DNA from: Microthrixaceae bacterium
GTDB taxonomy: Bacteria > Actinomycetota > Acidimicrobiia > Acidimicrobiales > Microtrichaceae
NCBI GenBank assembly: GCA_023958095.1
Contig: JAMLGJ010000025.1
Location: 1 to 49,630, forward strand
Reading direction: 5' to 3'
Length of the DNA: 49,630 bases
Shown here: piece by piece, positions 8,128-17,007 of the stretch
Position numbering within the stretch: position 1 is the first letter of the stretch
Layout: each line of letters opens with the position of its first letter
Translations under genes and position numbers: made by a program
Notes under the pieces: model-generated
What the model was told of the DNA's origin: nothing
Database searches by the model: none
What the model saw: only the letters and a program-made list of their open reading frames with translations

Positions 8128-8991
8128 TCAGGCCACGTCGACCGAGGTCCCGTCGAGGAGCTCGTGAAGGGCGGCCTTCAGCGGCAACGTGGGAACGTCG
8201 TGTGCCTCGAGCACGAGGCTCGTGTCGCCGTTGCACTCGAAGACCACCACGGTGGAGTCACGCTTGGCCTTCACCCCGAGGCGGAACTTCGCCTCATCGG
8301 AGTTCTGCGCCTCGACCGAGGTGATCTCCTCCCACGGGATCCGGAACTCGGGACCGTGGGGACCGGACACCGCGAGGGCCGAGGAGTCCATCACTGCCAC
8401 GCAGCGCTTGCGACGCTTGTTCTCACCCGGGTAGCCGCCGTGGTAGACGACGTCCTCGAGGGTCAGCTCCCCGGTCCCCCCGGGGCCATCGGAGCGCGAC
8501 AGCGGCGGCCCCTCACCGGGCAGCGGCCGTTCGTCGTCGTGTGACCAGAGCCCGGGTTCGGTGGTTGACGCGGGGAACGACTCCGTGGCGGCGGCCGGAC
8601 CCGCTCCGGCGTCCGCGCGCGCCGGCTCGTCGGCCGGGTCGGCTCCCTCGGGGATCATCATCCCGGTGTCGAGCAGCTCCCGGAGGCGGTCGGTGACCTG
8701 GTCACAGAACGGTTCGGGCCACAGGGCCTCGAGGGTCATGCCTCCGTCGAAGGTCGCCTCGATCGCGATCCGCGAGTCGACAGGCTCCCCCACCGCGTCG
8801 AGGTTGAGCAGTCTGCGCAGGTCGAGCCAGGTGGGTGCGGCGTCGGCCCCCACCGGGGTCGAGCCGAGGGAATGGCCGGCCAGCACGAACAACACGAGTT
8901 CGCCCTCGGGGTCATGACCGAGCACACCCCTGCCCACGGCATCGGGGGATGCACCTGGGTTCGCGGATGCACCTGGGGTGCTGGCTGTCAC
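8128..8991 (-). CDS. Hypothetical protein in the aro cluster
   Basis: I do not recognise this 287-residue protein. The start is taken as GTG at 8991 because AAGGAG sits eight bases upstream; the longer open frame beyond it is the shadow of the neighbouring gene. The first ~110 residues look globular (ELVLFVLAGHSLGS, PTWLDLRRLLNLDAV, FCDQVTDRLRELLDTG). Residues ~115-185 are a Pro/Gly/Ala-rich linker. The last ~100 residues look like a compact beta domain (RRKRCVAVMDSSALAVSG, EFRIPWEEITSVEAQ, STVVVFEC) reminiscent of bacterial PH-like domains, which is a weak inference. It sits between the DUF4388 gene and aroK, where aroC is often found in relatives. Confidence 0.6.
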   Translation of the reverse strand: MTASTPGASANPGASPDAVGRGVLGHDPEGELVLFVLAGHSLGSTPVGADAAPTWLDLRRLLNLDAVGEPVDSRIAIEATFDGGMTLEALWPEPFCDQVTDRLRELLDTGMMIPEGADPADEPARADAGAGPAAATESFPASTTEPGLWSHDDERPLPGEGPPLSRSDGPGGTGELTLEDVVYHGGYPGENKRRKRCVAVMDSSALAVSGPHGPEFRIPWEEITSVEAQNSDEAKFRLGVKAKRDSTVVVFECNGDTSLVLEAHDVPTLPLKAALHELLDGTSVDVA

Positions 8992-9079
8992 TGGTACCTC
9001 TCCTTCGGGAGCACTGCACGGCGCCGACCGGGCGGCCGAGTCTACCGGAGGGTACGGCAGTGTCCGAGGCGCCCGATTC

Positions 9080-10222
9080 TCATCCATTCTCGCCGTCGCC
9101 GAGCGCGGCCGCGATCGCTTCCGCGGCCTTCGGGCTGAGCTTGCCGATCTGGGACAGCACGTCATCTCCGCCGCGCTGGTCACCCTCGGTGGGCGCCGCT
9201 TCGGGGCCGGGCGCGTGCGTGCCGGCCACCACGGGTTCGCCGAACGCCGCCACCGGCTGGTCACTGGGCGGGACCGCGCCGGGCTCCGTGAAGGGCTGTG
9301 GCCGTGCGGGGCCCGCGTCGGGTGCACCGGTGAATGCGTCCGGGGGTGCTTCCGCGGACGCCGCGGACCCGGCGATGCCGTCGAAGCTGACCGCCTCCTC
9401 GGTGCCCACGAGGTCATCGATCGGGAAGTGCTCGGGGAAGCCACCGGCGACAGGCTCCGTCGTGGCGGTCTCCCGGGGCGACTCCACGCTCTCGTGATCC
9501 GGTTCGACTCTCCACCCGACCCCGCCGTCGTCCTCGTGAGCCACCGACTCCTCGAGGTGCCGTACCGGTGGGTCCGAGTGCTGGGCCTCACCGGAGTGGA
9601 GTTCCGCGTCGTGTCCGGACACGGCGGGGACCACGACCTCGTCGGGAGCAAGTGCGGCGTCGCCCCGGCCCGTGTGCCGTGGTGGCCCAAGGGTGGCCAG
9701 ACCTCGCCCGATCAGGCCCGCCAGGCGGCGACAGCCCACGAACTCGCCGAGGCCGACGGCCTCGAGCAGTTCCTCCACCACGGGGCTCGACACGGCGGCT
9801 GTGACCATCTCCCACTCGGAACGGTCGAGCACGACCTCTTCGACTCCGGGGTCGGCGACGAGTGTCACGACCATCGAGGTGTCGGGTACGACCTCACGCA
9901 CCTCGCTCCACTCCTGCACCATCCGCTCGGCCTCGGCGACAGCCTCCTCGATACCGCTGTCGAGGTTCTCCTCGGGGGCGCTCGCGTCGGTCACGAACTC
10001 GAACGAACCCGACTCGTTGAGGAGGAACTCGAAAACCACGTCCGCCGCGTCGCTGGTCGGGTGCTGTTCCACCTCGCCGCCGACGATCCTGCCGTCGTGG
10101 ACCCAGACCCTCGAGCGTCCCCGGTCGCCCACGAGTTCCAGACACCCGGTCTTGGAGGAGCTGGACAACATGCCCAGCACGTCCACCACCGGGAACGAGT
10201 CGATTGTGCCTTGCAGGGCCAC
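9080..10222 (-). CDS. DUF4388-domain protein, possible signalling/regulatory role
   Basis: I place the start at GTG 10222, giving 380 residues, because AAGGAG lies seven bases upstream. The N-terminal ~110 residues match the DUF4388 (PATAN-like) pattern: LQGTIDSFPVVDVLGML, KTGCLELVG, SRVWVHDGRIVGGEV, and DVVFEFLLNESGSFEF. Such domains occur in bacterial signalling proteins, often with response regulators. A second helical segment follows to about residue 195 (VVEELLEAVGLGEFVGCRRLAGLI). The rest is disordered and rich in Glu, Pro, Ala and Asp, ending in a short helix (VLSQIGKLSPKAAEAIAAAL). No receiver, kinase or DNA-binding domain is visible. It lies between aroE and the unknown gene at 8128-8991. 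Confidence 0.65.
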   Translation of the reverse strand: MALQGTIDSFPVVDVLGMLSSSSKTGCLELVGDRGRSRVWVHDGRIVGGEVEQHPTSDAADVVFEFLLNESGSFEFVTDASAPEENLDSGIEEAVAEAERMVQEWSEVREVVPDTSMVVTLVADPGVEEVVLDRSEWEMVTAAVSSPVVEELLEAVGLGEFVGCRRLAGLIGRGLATLGPPRHTGRGDAALAPDEVVVPAVSGHDAELHSGEAQHSDPPVRHLEESVAHEDDGGVGWRVEPDHESVESPRETATTEPVAGGFPEHFPIDDLVGTEEAVSFDGIAGSAASAEAPPDAFTGAPDAGPARPQPFTEPGAVPPSDQPVAAFGEPVVAGTHAPGPEAAPTEGDQRGGDDVLSQIGKLSPKAAEAIAAALGDGENG

Positions 10223-10305
10223 GGCGCTTCTCCTTGGAGACGGGTCTCCGTCAACCATCGGCAGCCGGGGCCCCGTGATTCAGCTTTTCGGGCGCCGGGA
10301 GTGGA

Positions 10306-11214
10306 TCAGCCGGCTGCTGCGGCAGTGCGCATCGGCTCCAGGGGTGGCTCCTCACCCGTCCACAACCGGAACGCCACCGCGGCCTGGTGCACCAGCATGC
10401 CGAGTCCGTTCGACGTCCTGGCCCCCACCTCGGCGGCCGCCGACATGAGCGGAGTCACCAGCGGGCTGTAGATGAGCTCGCTCACGTAGAGACCGGGGTG
10501 CAGCAGCGATGGGGGTACCGGGATGCCACCCGAGGCCCCCATGCCCACGGGTGTGGCGTTGACGAGGAGGTCTGCCGAAGCCAGTGCGGCTGCCAGCTCG
10601 GGACCCTCCGCAGGCCCCTCGATGGCGCGTGCGCCAACCAGCTCCGCGGCTGCCCGGGCCCTGTCCGCGGTGCGGTTCCAGATGCCCACGTCGGCGGCTC
10701 CGGACCGTACGAGGGCGCGGGCAGCGGCGCGCGCCGCTCCACCGGCGCCGAGCACCACGACGCTGCGATCCCGGGGGTCGAGCCCGTCGGCATGCAGGGC
10801 GGCAACCAGCCCCTCGCCGTCGGTGTTGTGCCCCACGAGACGCTCGCCGTCCCACGCGATGCAGTTGACGGCCCCGAGGGTCGCAGCAGCAGGATCCAGG
10901 TCGTCGAGGTGCTCAGCCACGGCCGCCTTGTGCGGCATCGTGACCGACATGCCGGCGATTCCGAGGGCCCGCACGGCCGCCACCGCCTCACCGGCGTGCC
11001 CATCGGCGACCGCGAACGCGGTGAACACCCAGTCGACACCGGTGGCGGCGAACGCCGCGTTGAGGATGCGGGGCGAACGGCTGTGCTCCACCGGGTCGCC
11101 GATGACCGCAGCGACCCGTGTCCGCCCGGTGACGCCGCTGCGCGGCCGGTCGGTGGTGCTCACGGGATCGGCCCCCGGGGGCTCGCTCCGTGCCGGGGCG
11201 GACTCAGAAGACAC
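10306..11214 (-). CDS. aroE: Shikimate dehydrogenase (NADP+)
   Basis: This enzyme reduces 3-dehydroshikimate to shikimate. The 302-residue protein has a ~30-residue Ser/Pro/Asp-rich N-terminal extension, then IGDPVEHSRSPRILNAAF (substrate Ser pair), MSVTMPHKAA with the catalytic Lys, GAVNC and NTDGEGL with the catalytic Asp region, and VVLGAGGAARAAARAL, the glycine-rich nucleotide loop. ELIYSPLVTPLM and NGLGMLVHQAA complete the family pattern. The start is GTG with AGGAAG just upstream inside the end of mltG, which it overlaps by 11 bases. Placement after alaS-ruvX-mltG is conserved in actinobacteria. Confidence 0.95.
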   Translation of the reverse strand: MSSESAPARSEPPGADPVSTTDRPRSGVTGRTRVAAVIGDPVEHSRSPRILNAAFAATGVDWVFTAFAVADGHAGEAVAAVRALGIAGMSVTMPHKAAVAEHLDDLDPAAATLGAVNCIAWDGERLVGHNTDGEGLVAALHADGLDPRDRSVVVLGAGGAARAAARALVRSGAADVGIWNRTADRARAAAELVGARAIEGPAEGPELAAALASADLLVNATPVGMGASGGIPVPPSLLHPGLYVSELIYSPLVTPLMSAAAEVGARTSNGLGMLVHQAAVAFRLWTGEEPPLEPMRTAAAAG

Positions 11215-12436
11215 CGTCTTCCTGCGCCTGGGCCTTCGCCTCCTGGAACTCCGAGTACGAGTCGGTGAACAGGTGGGTGGGCGGATCGTTGGAGACGAGC
11301 ACGTAGTAGAACCAGTCGCCGTCCGCGGGGTTGATCGCCGCCTCGAGGGCGGCCCGCGAGGGCAGGCCGATGGGAGTGGGAGGGAGCCCGGCGTTGATCC
11401 TGGTGTTGTAGGGCGTGTCGGTGTCGAGGTCGGAGCGGGTCAGCTCGCCGGCGTCACGGCCCAGCCCGTAGAGCACCGAGGCGTCTATGCCGAGGGGTTC
11501 CCCCGCGTCGAGACGGTTGTAGATGACCCGCGCGATCTGGCCTCTCTCCTCCTCGGGCTGGCCGGTCTCGCGCTCGGCCAGGGACGCGACCTTCAACACG
11601 TCGTACGCGGAGAAGCCGCGCAGCGTCTCGGCCCGCCCGTAGTCGAGTTCATCGAGTGTGTCGGCCATCTCATCGGCCAGGGTCTGCAGGATCTCGGTGG
11701 CGGTGGCGTCGTCGGAGAACTCGTAGGTGTCGGGGAACAGCAGGCCCTCCCAGGCTGTGGTGCCCTCGGGCAGGTACTTCGAGGTCACCTGGCCCGATCC
11801 GAGTGCTGCCTGCAGCTCCTCCTGGGTGACGTTCGGATGCTGTTCGGCGATCTGCGCCAGGGCATCACCCAGGCGCTTGCCCTCGGTGATCCTCACCTTG
11901 GTCGCCCCTACGGGCAGCGGACCCTCGTCGAGCACCTCGATGGCCTCGTCGAAGCTCGAGTTGAGTCGGAAGTCGGTGTAGTTGCCGGCCTCCCAGGGAC
12001 CCTCACCCTTCAGGCCCACGTAGCGGGCGAACAGGCCGCCGTCGCTGATCACGTCGGCATCGGCGAGGATCTGCGCGATCGCGTCGGTGCTCGAGCCGAT
12101 AGGGATCTCGATGCTCTCGACCAGGTCCCCGGGATCACCCGGCGGGTCCACCTTGCGCGACACCCAGAAGAGCACCGCACCGATCGCGAACGCCACGAGC
12201 AGCACCCCACCGACGGCGATCGCGAGGAACTTGCGGCCGTTGCGGGCCTCGGGCGGGATCTCCACCCATTCGTCCTCGGGTCCGCCACGCCGCACCCGGC
12301 GGTCAGGGTCGGGGCGCCCGCGGGACTCCTGTCCGCCTGGGCGCCGTCGCACCCGGTCGGTGCCGGCGGCTGCTGCGTGCCCACCTGCACCGGAGCGCGG
12401 GGGTGTCGACCTCGGCTCGTCGTGGGGGTCGGTCAT
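11204..12436 (-). CDS. mltG: Endolytic murein transglycosylase MltG
   Basis: MltG cleaves nascent glycan strands in peptidoglycan and helps set their length. The 410-residue protein has a ~65-residue charged cytoplasmic tail, one transmembrane helix (KFLAIAVGGVLLVAFAIGAVL) and an extracellular YceG domain. The catalytic Glu lies in VASLAERETG, matching the family ASxxERET pattern. GLLFPDTYEF, RVIYNRL and LPPTPIGLPSRAAL are also diagnostic, the last being the conserved end of the catalytic domain. ATG has a GAGGAA site upstream; the start overlaps ruvX by four bases and the end overlaps aroE. Confidence 0.95.
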   Translation of the reverse strand: MTDPHDEPRSTPPRSGAGGHAAAAGTDRVRRRPGGQESRGRPDPDRRVRRGGPEDEWVEIPPEARNGRKFLAIAVGGVLLVAFAIGAVLFWVSRKVDPPGDPGDLVESIEIPIGSSTDAIAQILADADVISDGGLFARYVGLKGEGPWEAGNYTDFRLNSSFDEAIEVLDEGPLPVGATKVRITEGKRLGDALAQIAEQHPNVTQEELQAALGSGQVTSKYLPEGTTAWEGLLFPDTYEFSDDATATEILQTLADEMADTLDELDYGRAETLRGFSAYDVLKVASLAERETGQPEEERGQIARVIYNRLDAGEPLGIDASVLYGLGRDAGELTRSDLDTDTPYNTRINAGLPPTPIGLPSRAALEAAINPADGDWFYYVLVSNDPPTHLFTDSYSEFQEAKAQAQEDGVF

Positions 12437-12876
12437 GGTCGTTCCTCGGGCATCTCTGGGTGTGCTCGCCGTTGATCCAGCCAGGACTGCAGGATCACCG
12501 TTGCCGCCACCTCGTCGACGTGTTCCCTGCTGCGGGCCACGTTCATGCCGGCTTCAGCCAGCGAGCGGTTGGCGGCGACCGTGCTCAGCCTCTCATCGTA
12601 GGTGTCGACCGGCACCTGGAGGTGACGCCTCAGGTGGACCAGCTCCTTGCGGGTGCGTCGCGCGGCGGGCCCTTCGGTGCCGTCCATCGACAGGGGCAGT
12701 CCGACCACGACGATGTCCGCCTCCTGCTCGGCCACGAGCCGCGCCACCTGTTCATGGTCCCCTGCCCAGCTCCGGCCACGCCTCAGGGTCGTGCTCGGCA
12801 CGGCGACCCGGCCCTCGGAGTCGGACACCGCGACACCGATCCTGACCGACCCCAGGTCGAGGCCCACGGCCCGCAC
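12433..12876 (-). CDS. ruvX: RNase H-fold putative Holliday junction resolvase RuvX (YqgF)
   Basis: This 147-residue protein is the usual size for YqgF/RuvX, an RNase H-like nuclease proposed to process 16S rRNA precursor or Holliday junctions. Acidic active-site motifs are present: LDLGSVRIGVAVSD, GLPLSMDGTEG, DTYDERLST and VDEVAATVILQ. It starts three bases after the alaS stop codon and overlaps mltG by four, so alaS-ruvX-mltG-aroE is one translationally coupled run. Confidence 0.93.
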   Translation of the reverse strand: MRAVGLDLGSVRIGVAVSDSEGRVAVPSTTLRRGRSWAGDHEQVARLVAEQEADIVVVGLPLSMDGTEGPAARRTRKELVHLRRHLQVPVDTYDERLSTVAANRSLAEAGMNVARSREHVDEVAATVILQSWLDQRRAHPEMPEERP

Positions 12877-12879
12877 GGG

Positions 12880-15483
12880 TCAGAGGATCCCGAGCTTGGA
12901 GCGGACGTCCTCGAGCGCCTCGTCCAGTCGCTCCGGGAGCTTCCCTCCCGCCATCGCCAGGTCCTTCGCCCTTCCACCGCCACCACCGACCAGCTTGGCG
13001 GCATCCGCGATCAGCTCCGATGCATCGAGTCCCGACTCGGCCGTGACGGCCGCTACAAGGGCCACACCCTTGCCCCCGGGTGAGGCGCCGAGCACGACCG
13101 CCTCGACCCCGTTGGCGTCTCGCACGGCCAGGGCCAACTCGCGCACGTCCTCGCGCCTGTCGGCCTCCACGCGGGCCACCACCCTGCCCTGCACCGCGGA
13201 CTCGGCCAGCGCTCCGGACTGGCTCCCGGCGAGTTCCTTGCGGAGTGCTCGCACCTCGGAGCGGAGCGACTCGAGCTCACCGAGGCGCTTCTCGAGCCCG
13301 CCCAGCAGGTCCTCGGGAGGCACACCCAGGGTCTCGCCGAGCTCGCTGATCCGGGCCTCGCGGCTGCGCAGCAACTCGAGTGAACCGAGTCCCGTCACCG
13401 CCTCGATTCGCCGGACGTTCGAGCCGATGGAGCCCTCGGAGACGACCTTGACCAGCCCTATCTGGCCCAGCGAACTCACGTGGGTTCCGCCGCAGAGCTC
13501 GATGCTGTGCTCACCGGCGCGCAGGACCCGGACCACCTCGCCGTACTTCTCACCGAAGAACGCGATCGCCCCCAGCGAGGATGCCTCGTCCATCGAGGTC
13601 TCGAAGTGCTCGACCGGTGCCGCGGTGAGCACCTCGTCGTTGGCGAGGTCCTCGATCCTGGCCATCTCCTCGTCGGTGACCGCCGCGTGGTGGGAGAAGT
13701 CGAACCTCAGCCGGTCGGGACCGACCAGCGAACCCTGCTGTCGCACGTGGTCCCCCAGCACCTCCCGCAGCGCCCAGTGCAACAGGTGCGTGGCGGTGTG
13801 GTTGCGGCGGATCGCGGCCCGCCGCGCGGCGTCGATGGCCGCGCTGGCGGACTGGCCGACCTCGAGGGTTCCTTCCTCGAGGCGAATCCGGTGCAGGTGC
13901 AGCCCGGCCAACGGCTCGACCGTGTCTATCACCCTGGCCCGGCCGGTCGGGGTGTGGATGGTCCCGGTGTCGCCGACCTGACCGCCCGACTCCGCGTAGA
14001 ACGGGGTCCGGTCCAGGTAGACCTCGCCGTCGCCCACTGCCAGCACGGTGGCCTCCGCGCGGTCGACCTCGCGGCCCACGAACTCGGTCGGACCGTGCTC
14101 CGCGAGCACCGAGCGCGCACGCTCGGCCGTCTCGTCGGTGGCCACTCCGGAGGGCCCGCCCGCTGCACGCGAACGTTCGCGCTGTGCCGCCATGGCCGCC
14201 TCGAACCCCTCGATGTCGACCGAGGCACCCCGGAGTTCGGCCATCTCGCGGGTGACCTCGAGGGGAAAGCCGTAGGTGTCGTGGAGGACGAATGCCACCT
14301 GGCCGTCCAGGGAGGACCCCTGGTCGAGCCCCTCCAGTTCCGCATCGAGCAGCACCGAACCGCGCTGGAGGGTGCTGCGGAACTGCTGCTCCTCGCGCCC
14401 GATCAGATCCACGACGTGGTCCTCGCCCGCCACGAGCTGCGGGTAGGCCGAACCCATCGCCGACACGCACGCCCGCACCATCGGTTCCATGACGGCCCCG
14501 GAGACGTCCAGCATGTAGGCGAAACGCACCGCCCGGCGGATGATCCTCCGCAGCACGTAGCCACGGTCCTCGTTGGACGGCACGACCCCGTCGGAGACCA
14601 GGAAGGTGGCGGTCCGGGTGTGGTCGGCCAGCAGGCGCAGTCCGATGTCGGAGAGCTCACCGCTGCCCAGGCGCACGCCCGTCACCGCCTGTGCCTGCTC
14701 GAGCAGGGCGGTGAGCACGTCCGATGCGTACAGCGACGGGCTACCCGCCAGCACTGCGAGTATCCGTTCCAGGCCGGCGCCGGTGTCGACGTTGCGTGCC
14801 GAGAGGTCGCTCAGTGCCCCGTCCGGACCCCTGAAGTACTGGGTGAACACCAGGTTCCAGATCTCCACGAAGCGGTGTTCGGCCTCGGGGTTGGCCGGCC
14901 CGCCATCGGGGCCGAGCTCGGGTCCGTAGTCCCAGAACACCTCCGAGGACGGACCGCATGGCCCGGTCGGGCCCATCTCCCAGAAGTTGTCCTCGTCGAG
15001 GCGTTGGATCCGCTCCCCCGGCAGGCCGACCGCGTCGCGCCAGATCTCCTCGGCCTCGGTGTCACTGGTGTGCACCGTGGCCCACATGCGTTCACCATCG
15101 AGGCCCAGGGTTCCGGTGAGGAACTCCCAGGCCCAGGTGATCGCCTCGCTCTTGAAGTAGTCACCGAAGCTGAAGTTCCCGAGCATCTCGAAGAACGACA
15201 GGTGCCTGGGTGAGCGGCCGATCGCATCGAGGTCGTTGTGCTTGCCACCGGCGCGGACGCACTTCTGGACGCTGACCGCACGGGGCGGGTCGTAGGGCAC
15301 CGGCTCCTCGTCGAGGAAGTACGGCACGAACTGCATCATCCCCGAGTTGGTGAACATGGGGGCGGACGGGTGCGTGGGTATGAGGCTCGCGGAGTTGACC
15401 CGGGTGTGGCCGCGCTCGGCGAAGAAGTCGTTCCACAGGGCGCGCAGGGCGTCGGAGGTGGCGGGGCCGCCGGACTGGGTCAT
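12880..15483 (-). CDS. alaS: Alanine-tRNA ligase
   Basis: At 867 residues from ATG 15483 it has the full AlaRS length. The class II catalytic core has SALRALWNDFFAERGH, PTHPSAPMFTNSGMMQFVPYF (motif 2 region) and the RHLSFFEMLGNFSFGDYF signature. The editing domain carries the zinc-binding HTATHLLHWAL and CGGTHV motifs. A C-terminal C-Ala domain with GGGGGRAKDLAMAGG completes it. Frame upstream of 15483 is open but is the shadow of the small membrane-protein gene. A TAACCT element 10 nt before the ATG could be a promoter, but its TAA is also the stop codon of the upstream gene, so that evidence is weak. Confidence 0.97.
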   Translation of the reverse strand: MTQSGGPATSDALRALWNDFFAERGHTRVNSASLIPTHPSAPMFTNSGMMQFVPYFLDEEPVPYDPPRAVSVQKCVRAGGKHNDLDAIGRSPRHLSFFEMLGNFSFGDYFKSEAITWAWEFLTGTLGLDGERMWATVHTSDTEAEEIWRDAVGLPGERIQRLDEDNFWEMGPTGPCGPSSEVFWDYGPELGPDGGPANPEAEHRFVEIWNLVFTQYFRGPDGALSDLSARNVDTGAGLERILAVLAGSPSLYASDVLTALLEQAQAVTGVRLGSGELSDIGLRLLADHTRTATFLVSDGVVPSNEDRGYVLRRIIRRAVRFAYMLDVSGAVMEPMVRACVSAMGSAYPQLVAGEDHVVDLIGREEQQFRSTLQRGSVLLDAELEGLDQGSSLDGQVAFVLHDTYGFPLEVTREMAELRGASVDIEGFEAAMAAQRERSRAAGGPSGVATDETAERARSVLAEHGPTEFVGREVDRAEATVLAVGDGEVYLDRTPFYAESGGQVGDTGTIHTPTGRARVIDTVEPLAGLHLHRIRLEEGTLEVGQSASAAIDAARRAAIRRNHTATHLLHWALREVLGDHVRQQGSLVGPDRLRFDFSHHAAVTDEEMARIEDLANDEVLTAAPVEHFETSMDEASSLGAIAFFGEKYGEVVRVLRAGEHSIELCGGTHVSSLGQIGLVKVVSEGSIGSNVRRIEAVTGLGSLELLRSREARISELGETLGVPPEDLLGGLEKRLGELESLRSEVRALRKELAGSQSGALAESAVQGRVVARVEADRREDVRELALAVRDANGVEAVVLGASPGGKGVALVAAVTAESGLDASELIADAAKLVGGGGGRAKDLAMAGGKLPERLDEALEDVRSKLGIL

Positions 15484-15496
15484 CAGGGTCCCGAGG

Positions 15497-15832
15497 TTAC
15501 CGAGCGAGCCGTCGGGACGGAATCGCCCGGCCCGCCGGTGCGTCCGTACCGCTCCGTCGGGGTGAACCCGACACCCCACCCCTCAGGTCGAGCAGTGACT
15601 CGGTTCCGTGGAGCCGCTCCCGCAATTCGAACTCGCGCTCGGCCATCGCCTCGCGCCCTTCTCCGAGCGCGGCCACGACTGTGCGCGTGGCAACGCGTGC
15701 GCCACGGGCTGCCAGCGACACGACCTGTTCGGCACCGAGCTCCTCGATGGCGCCCCTGACGCGCCGCTGGGCCCAGATGGTCCCCGAGGCGCCTGCCGCA
15801 GCACCGACACCGAGCCAGAACATCCGTCGCAT
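15497..15832 (-). CDS. Small single-span membrane protein upstream of alaS
   Basis: This ~111-residue protein, taken from ATG 15832 (MRRMFWLGVGAAAG), has one N-terminal hydrophobic segment followed by an amphipathic region (RVRGAIEELGAEQVVSLAARGARVATRTVVAALGEGREAMAEREFELRERL is the middle, helical part) and a basic tail. An in-frame start nine codons further upstream is possible. I recognise no family. In actinobacteria a small membrane protein and a DUF948 protein often sit between rarA and alaS, and this gene fits that slot. Its stop codon is 13 bases before the alaS start. It is divergent from the mscS-type gene. Confidence 0.6.
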   Translation of the reverse strand: MRRMFWLGVGAAAGASGTIWAQRRVRGAIEELGAEQVVSLAARGARVATRTVVAALGEGREAMAEREFELRERLHGTESLLDLRGGVSGSPRRSGTDAPAGRAIPSRRLAR

Positions 15833-15902
15833 GCCCCCATCATGGACCATGGGGGGCACGCGGGTCGTACATGCCCAACCCCTCGCAGCTCCGCGCGGGC
15901 TG

Positions 15903-15908
15903 TACGGT
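15903..15908 (+). promoter_or_regulatory. Putative -10 element (TACGGT) for a leaderless mscS transcript
   Basis: TACGGT lies 7 nt before GTG 15916 with no Shine-Dalgarno. The same hexamer and spacing occur before ruvC. This choice sets the start of the channel gene; the in-frame ATG at 15871 would lie upstream of the promoter. Confidence 0.5.
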
Positions 15909-15915
15909 GCGGGCC

Positions 15916-16998
15916 GTGCGAGCGAGTCCGGTACCAGACCTGGTGTGGCTGCAGTCGGAGACGGACTCCGGGGCCACCACGACCGACGTGGTGAAGGGCA
16001 TCGAGGGCTGTGACCCCGACGACGGCTTCTGCAACTGGGTGCGTGATGTCACCGGGAGCGACACCGCGGCCGACGTCTCGGACTTCCTGGTGGACAACGT
16101 CGCCTCGATACTGCTCATAGTCGTCGTCGCGGTGATCGGGTCGTGGCTGCTGAAGCGGGTCGTGAAGCGTTCCATGGACCGCCTCGGCAAGCGTGCGCTG
16201 GAGATGCGCGTCGAGCAGCGACCGGCGGAGATGACCCCCCGGGAGCGGCTCGAGGCCGACCAGAGGGACCTGAGGCTGCGCAAGCGCACCGACACCCTGG
16301 GGAGCGTGCTGGTCGCGGTCGGGCGGGTGTTCATCTGGGTCGTGGCGGCGATACTGGTACTGGGCGAGCTGGGGCTGAACCTGGCACCGTTGATCGCCGG
16401 GGCCGGCGTGGTGGGTGTGGCGCTGGGCTTCGGCGCCCAGAAGGTCGTCGGTGACTTCCTCTCGGGCATGTTCATGATCGCCGAGGACCAGTTCGGGGTC
16501 GGCGACATCGTGGACCTGGGCGAGGCGCGCGGCACCGTCGAGAGGATCACCCTGCGCACCACGGTCCTGCGCGACATCTACGGCACCGTCTGGCACGTAC
16601 CCAACGGGGAGGTCCAACGGGTGGGCAACCTGAGCCAGGAGTGGTCCACCGCGTTGCTGGACGTCGGTGTGGGATACGACTCCGACCTGGATGCCGCCTG
16701 CGGGGTGCTCCTCGACACCGCCACCGAGCTGTCCCATGATCCGGACTGGAGCAATGCGTTCCTCGACGACCCGGAGGTGCTCGGGGTGGAGCAACTCGCG
16801 GCCGATGCGGTGACCATCCGCGTTGCCGTGAGGACCCGCCCTGCGGAGCAGTTCAGGGTGCAGCGTGAGCTCAACCGCCGTTTCAAGCGGGCGCTCGACG
16901 AGGCCGGGATCGAGATCCCCTTCCCCCAGCGGACCGTGTGGGTCCGCAACGACGCCGAACCGACCAACCCCGACCCGGATGTCACGGCCCCCGAATAG
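15916..16998 (+). CDS. Small-conductance mechanosensitive channel (MscS family)
   Basis: MscS channels open under membrane tension to release solutes on hypo-osmotic shock. From GTG 15916 the protein is 360 residues. It has a short extracytoplasmic N-terminus with two Cys, one helix (ASILLIVVVAVIGSWLL), a charged loop of ~60 residues, a second helix and the pore-lining TM3 AGAGVVGVALGFGAQKVVGDFLSGMF, which has the Ala/Gly packing pattern of the family. The beta domain follows (FGVGDIVDLGEARGTVERITLRTTVLRDIYGTVWHVPNGEV). The C-terminal domain ends in FPQRTVWV. It is the first gene of a plus-strand trio inserted within the otherwise minus-strand cluster. Confidence 0.9.
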   Translation: MRASPVPDLVWLQSETDSGATTTDVVKGIEGCDPDDGFCNWVRDVTGSDTAADVSDFLVDNVASILLIVVVAVIGSWLLKRVVKRSMDRLGKRALEMRVEQRPAEMTPRERLEADQRDLRLRKRTDTLGSVLVAVGRVFIWVVAAILVLGELGLNLAPLIAGAGVVGVALGFGAQKVVGDFLSGMFMIAEDQFGVGDIVDLGEARGTVERITLRTTVLRDIYGTVWHVPNGEVQRVGNLSQEWSTALLDVGVGYDSDLDAACGVLLDTATELSHDPDWSNAFLDDPEVLGVEQLAADAVTIRVAVRTRPAEQFRVQRELNRRFKRALDEAGIEIPFPQRTVWVRNDAEPTNPDPDVTAPE

Positions 16999-17007
16999 CT
17001 TCGGCTC

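Noticed and set aside
15871..15915. Longer N-terminus for the MscS protein beginning at ATG 15871
   Set aside because: It would begin upstream of the TACGGT element and has no ribosome site; it adds a Cys/Arg/Pro segment with no helix.
15583..16794. A 403-codon minus-strand open frame opposite mscS
   Set aside because: It is the high-GC shadow of the MscS gene: the plus frame has clear channel motifs, while the minus frame is His/Gln/Arg-rich with no domain and no start signals.
16996..17001. TAGCTT before the DUF2786 ATG counted as a leaderless promoter
   Set aside because: TAG is the stop codon of the mscS gene, so the match has only one informative base left. The same objection applies to alaS (TAACCT), pdxS (TAGACT) and pimA (TAGGGT).
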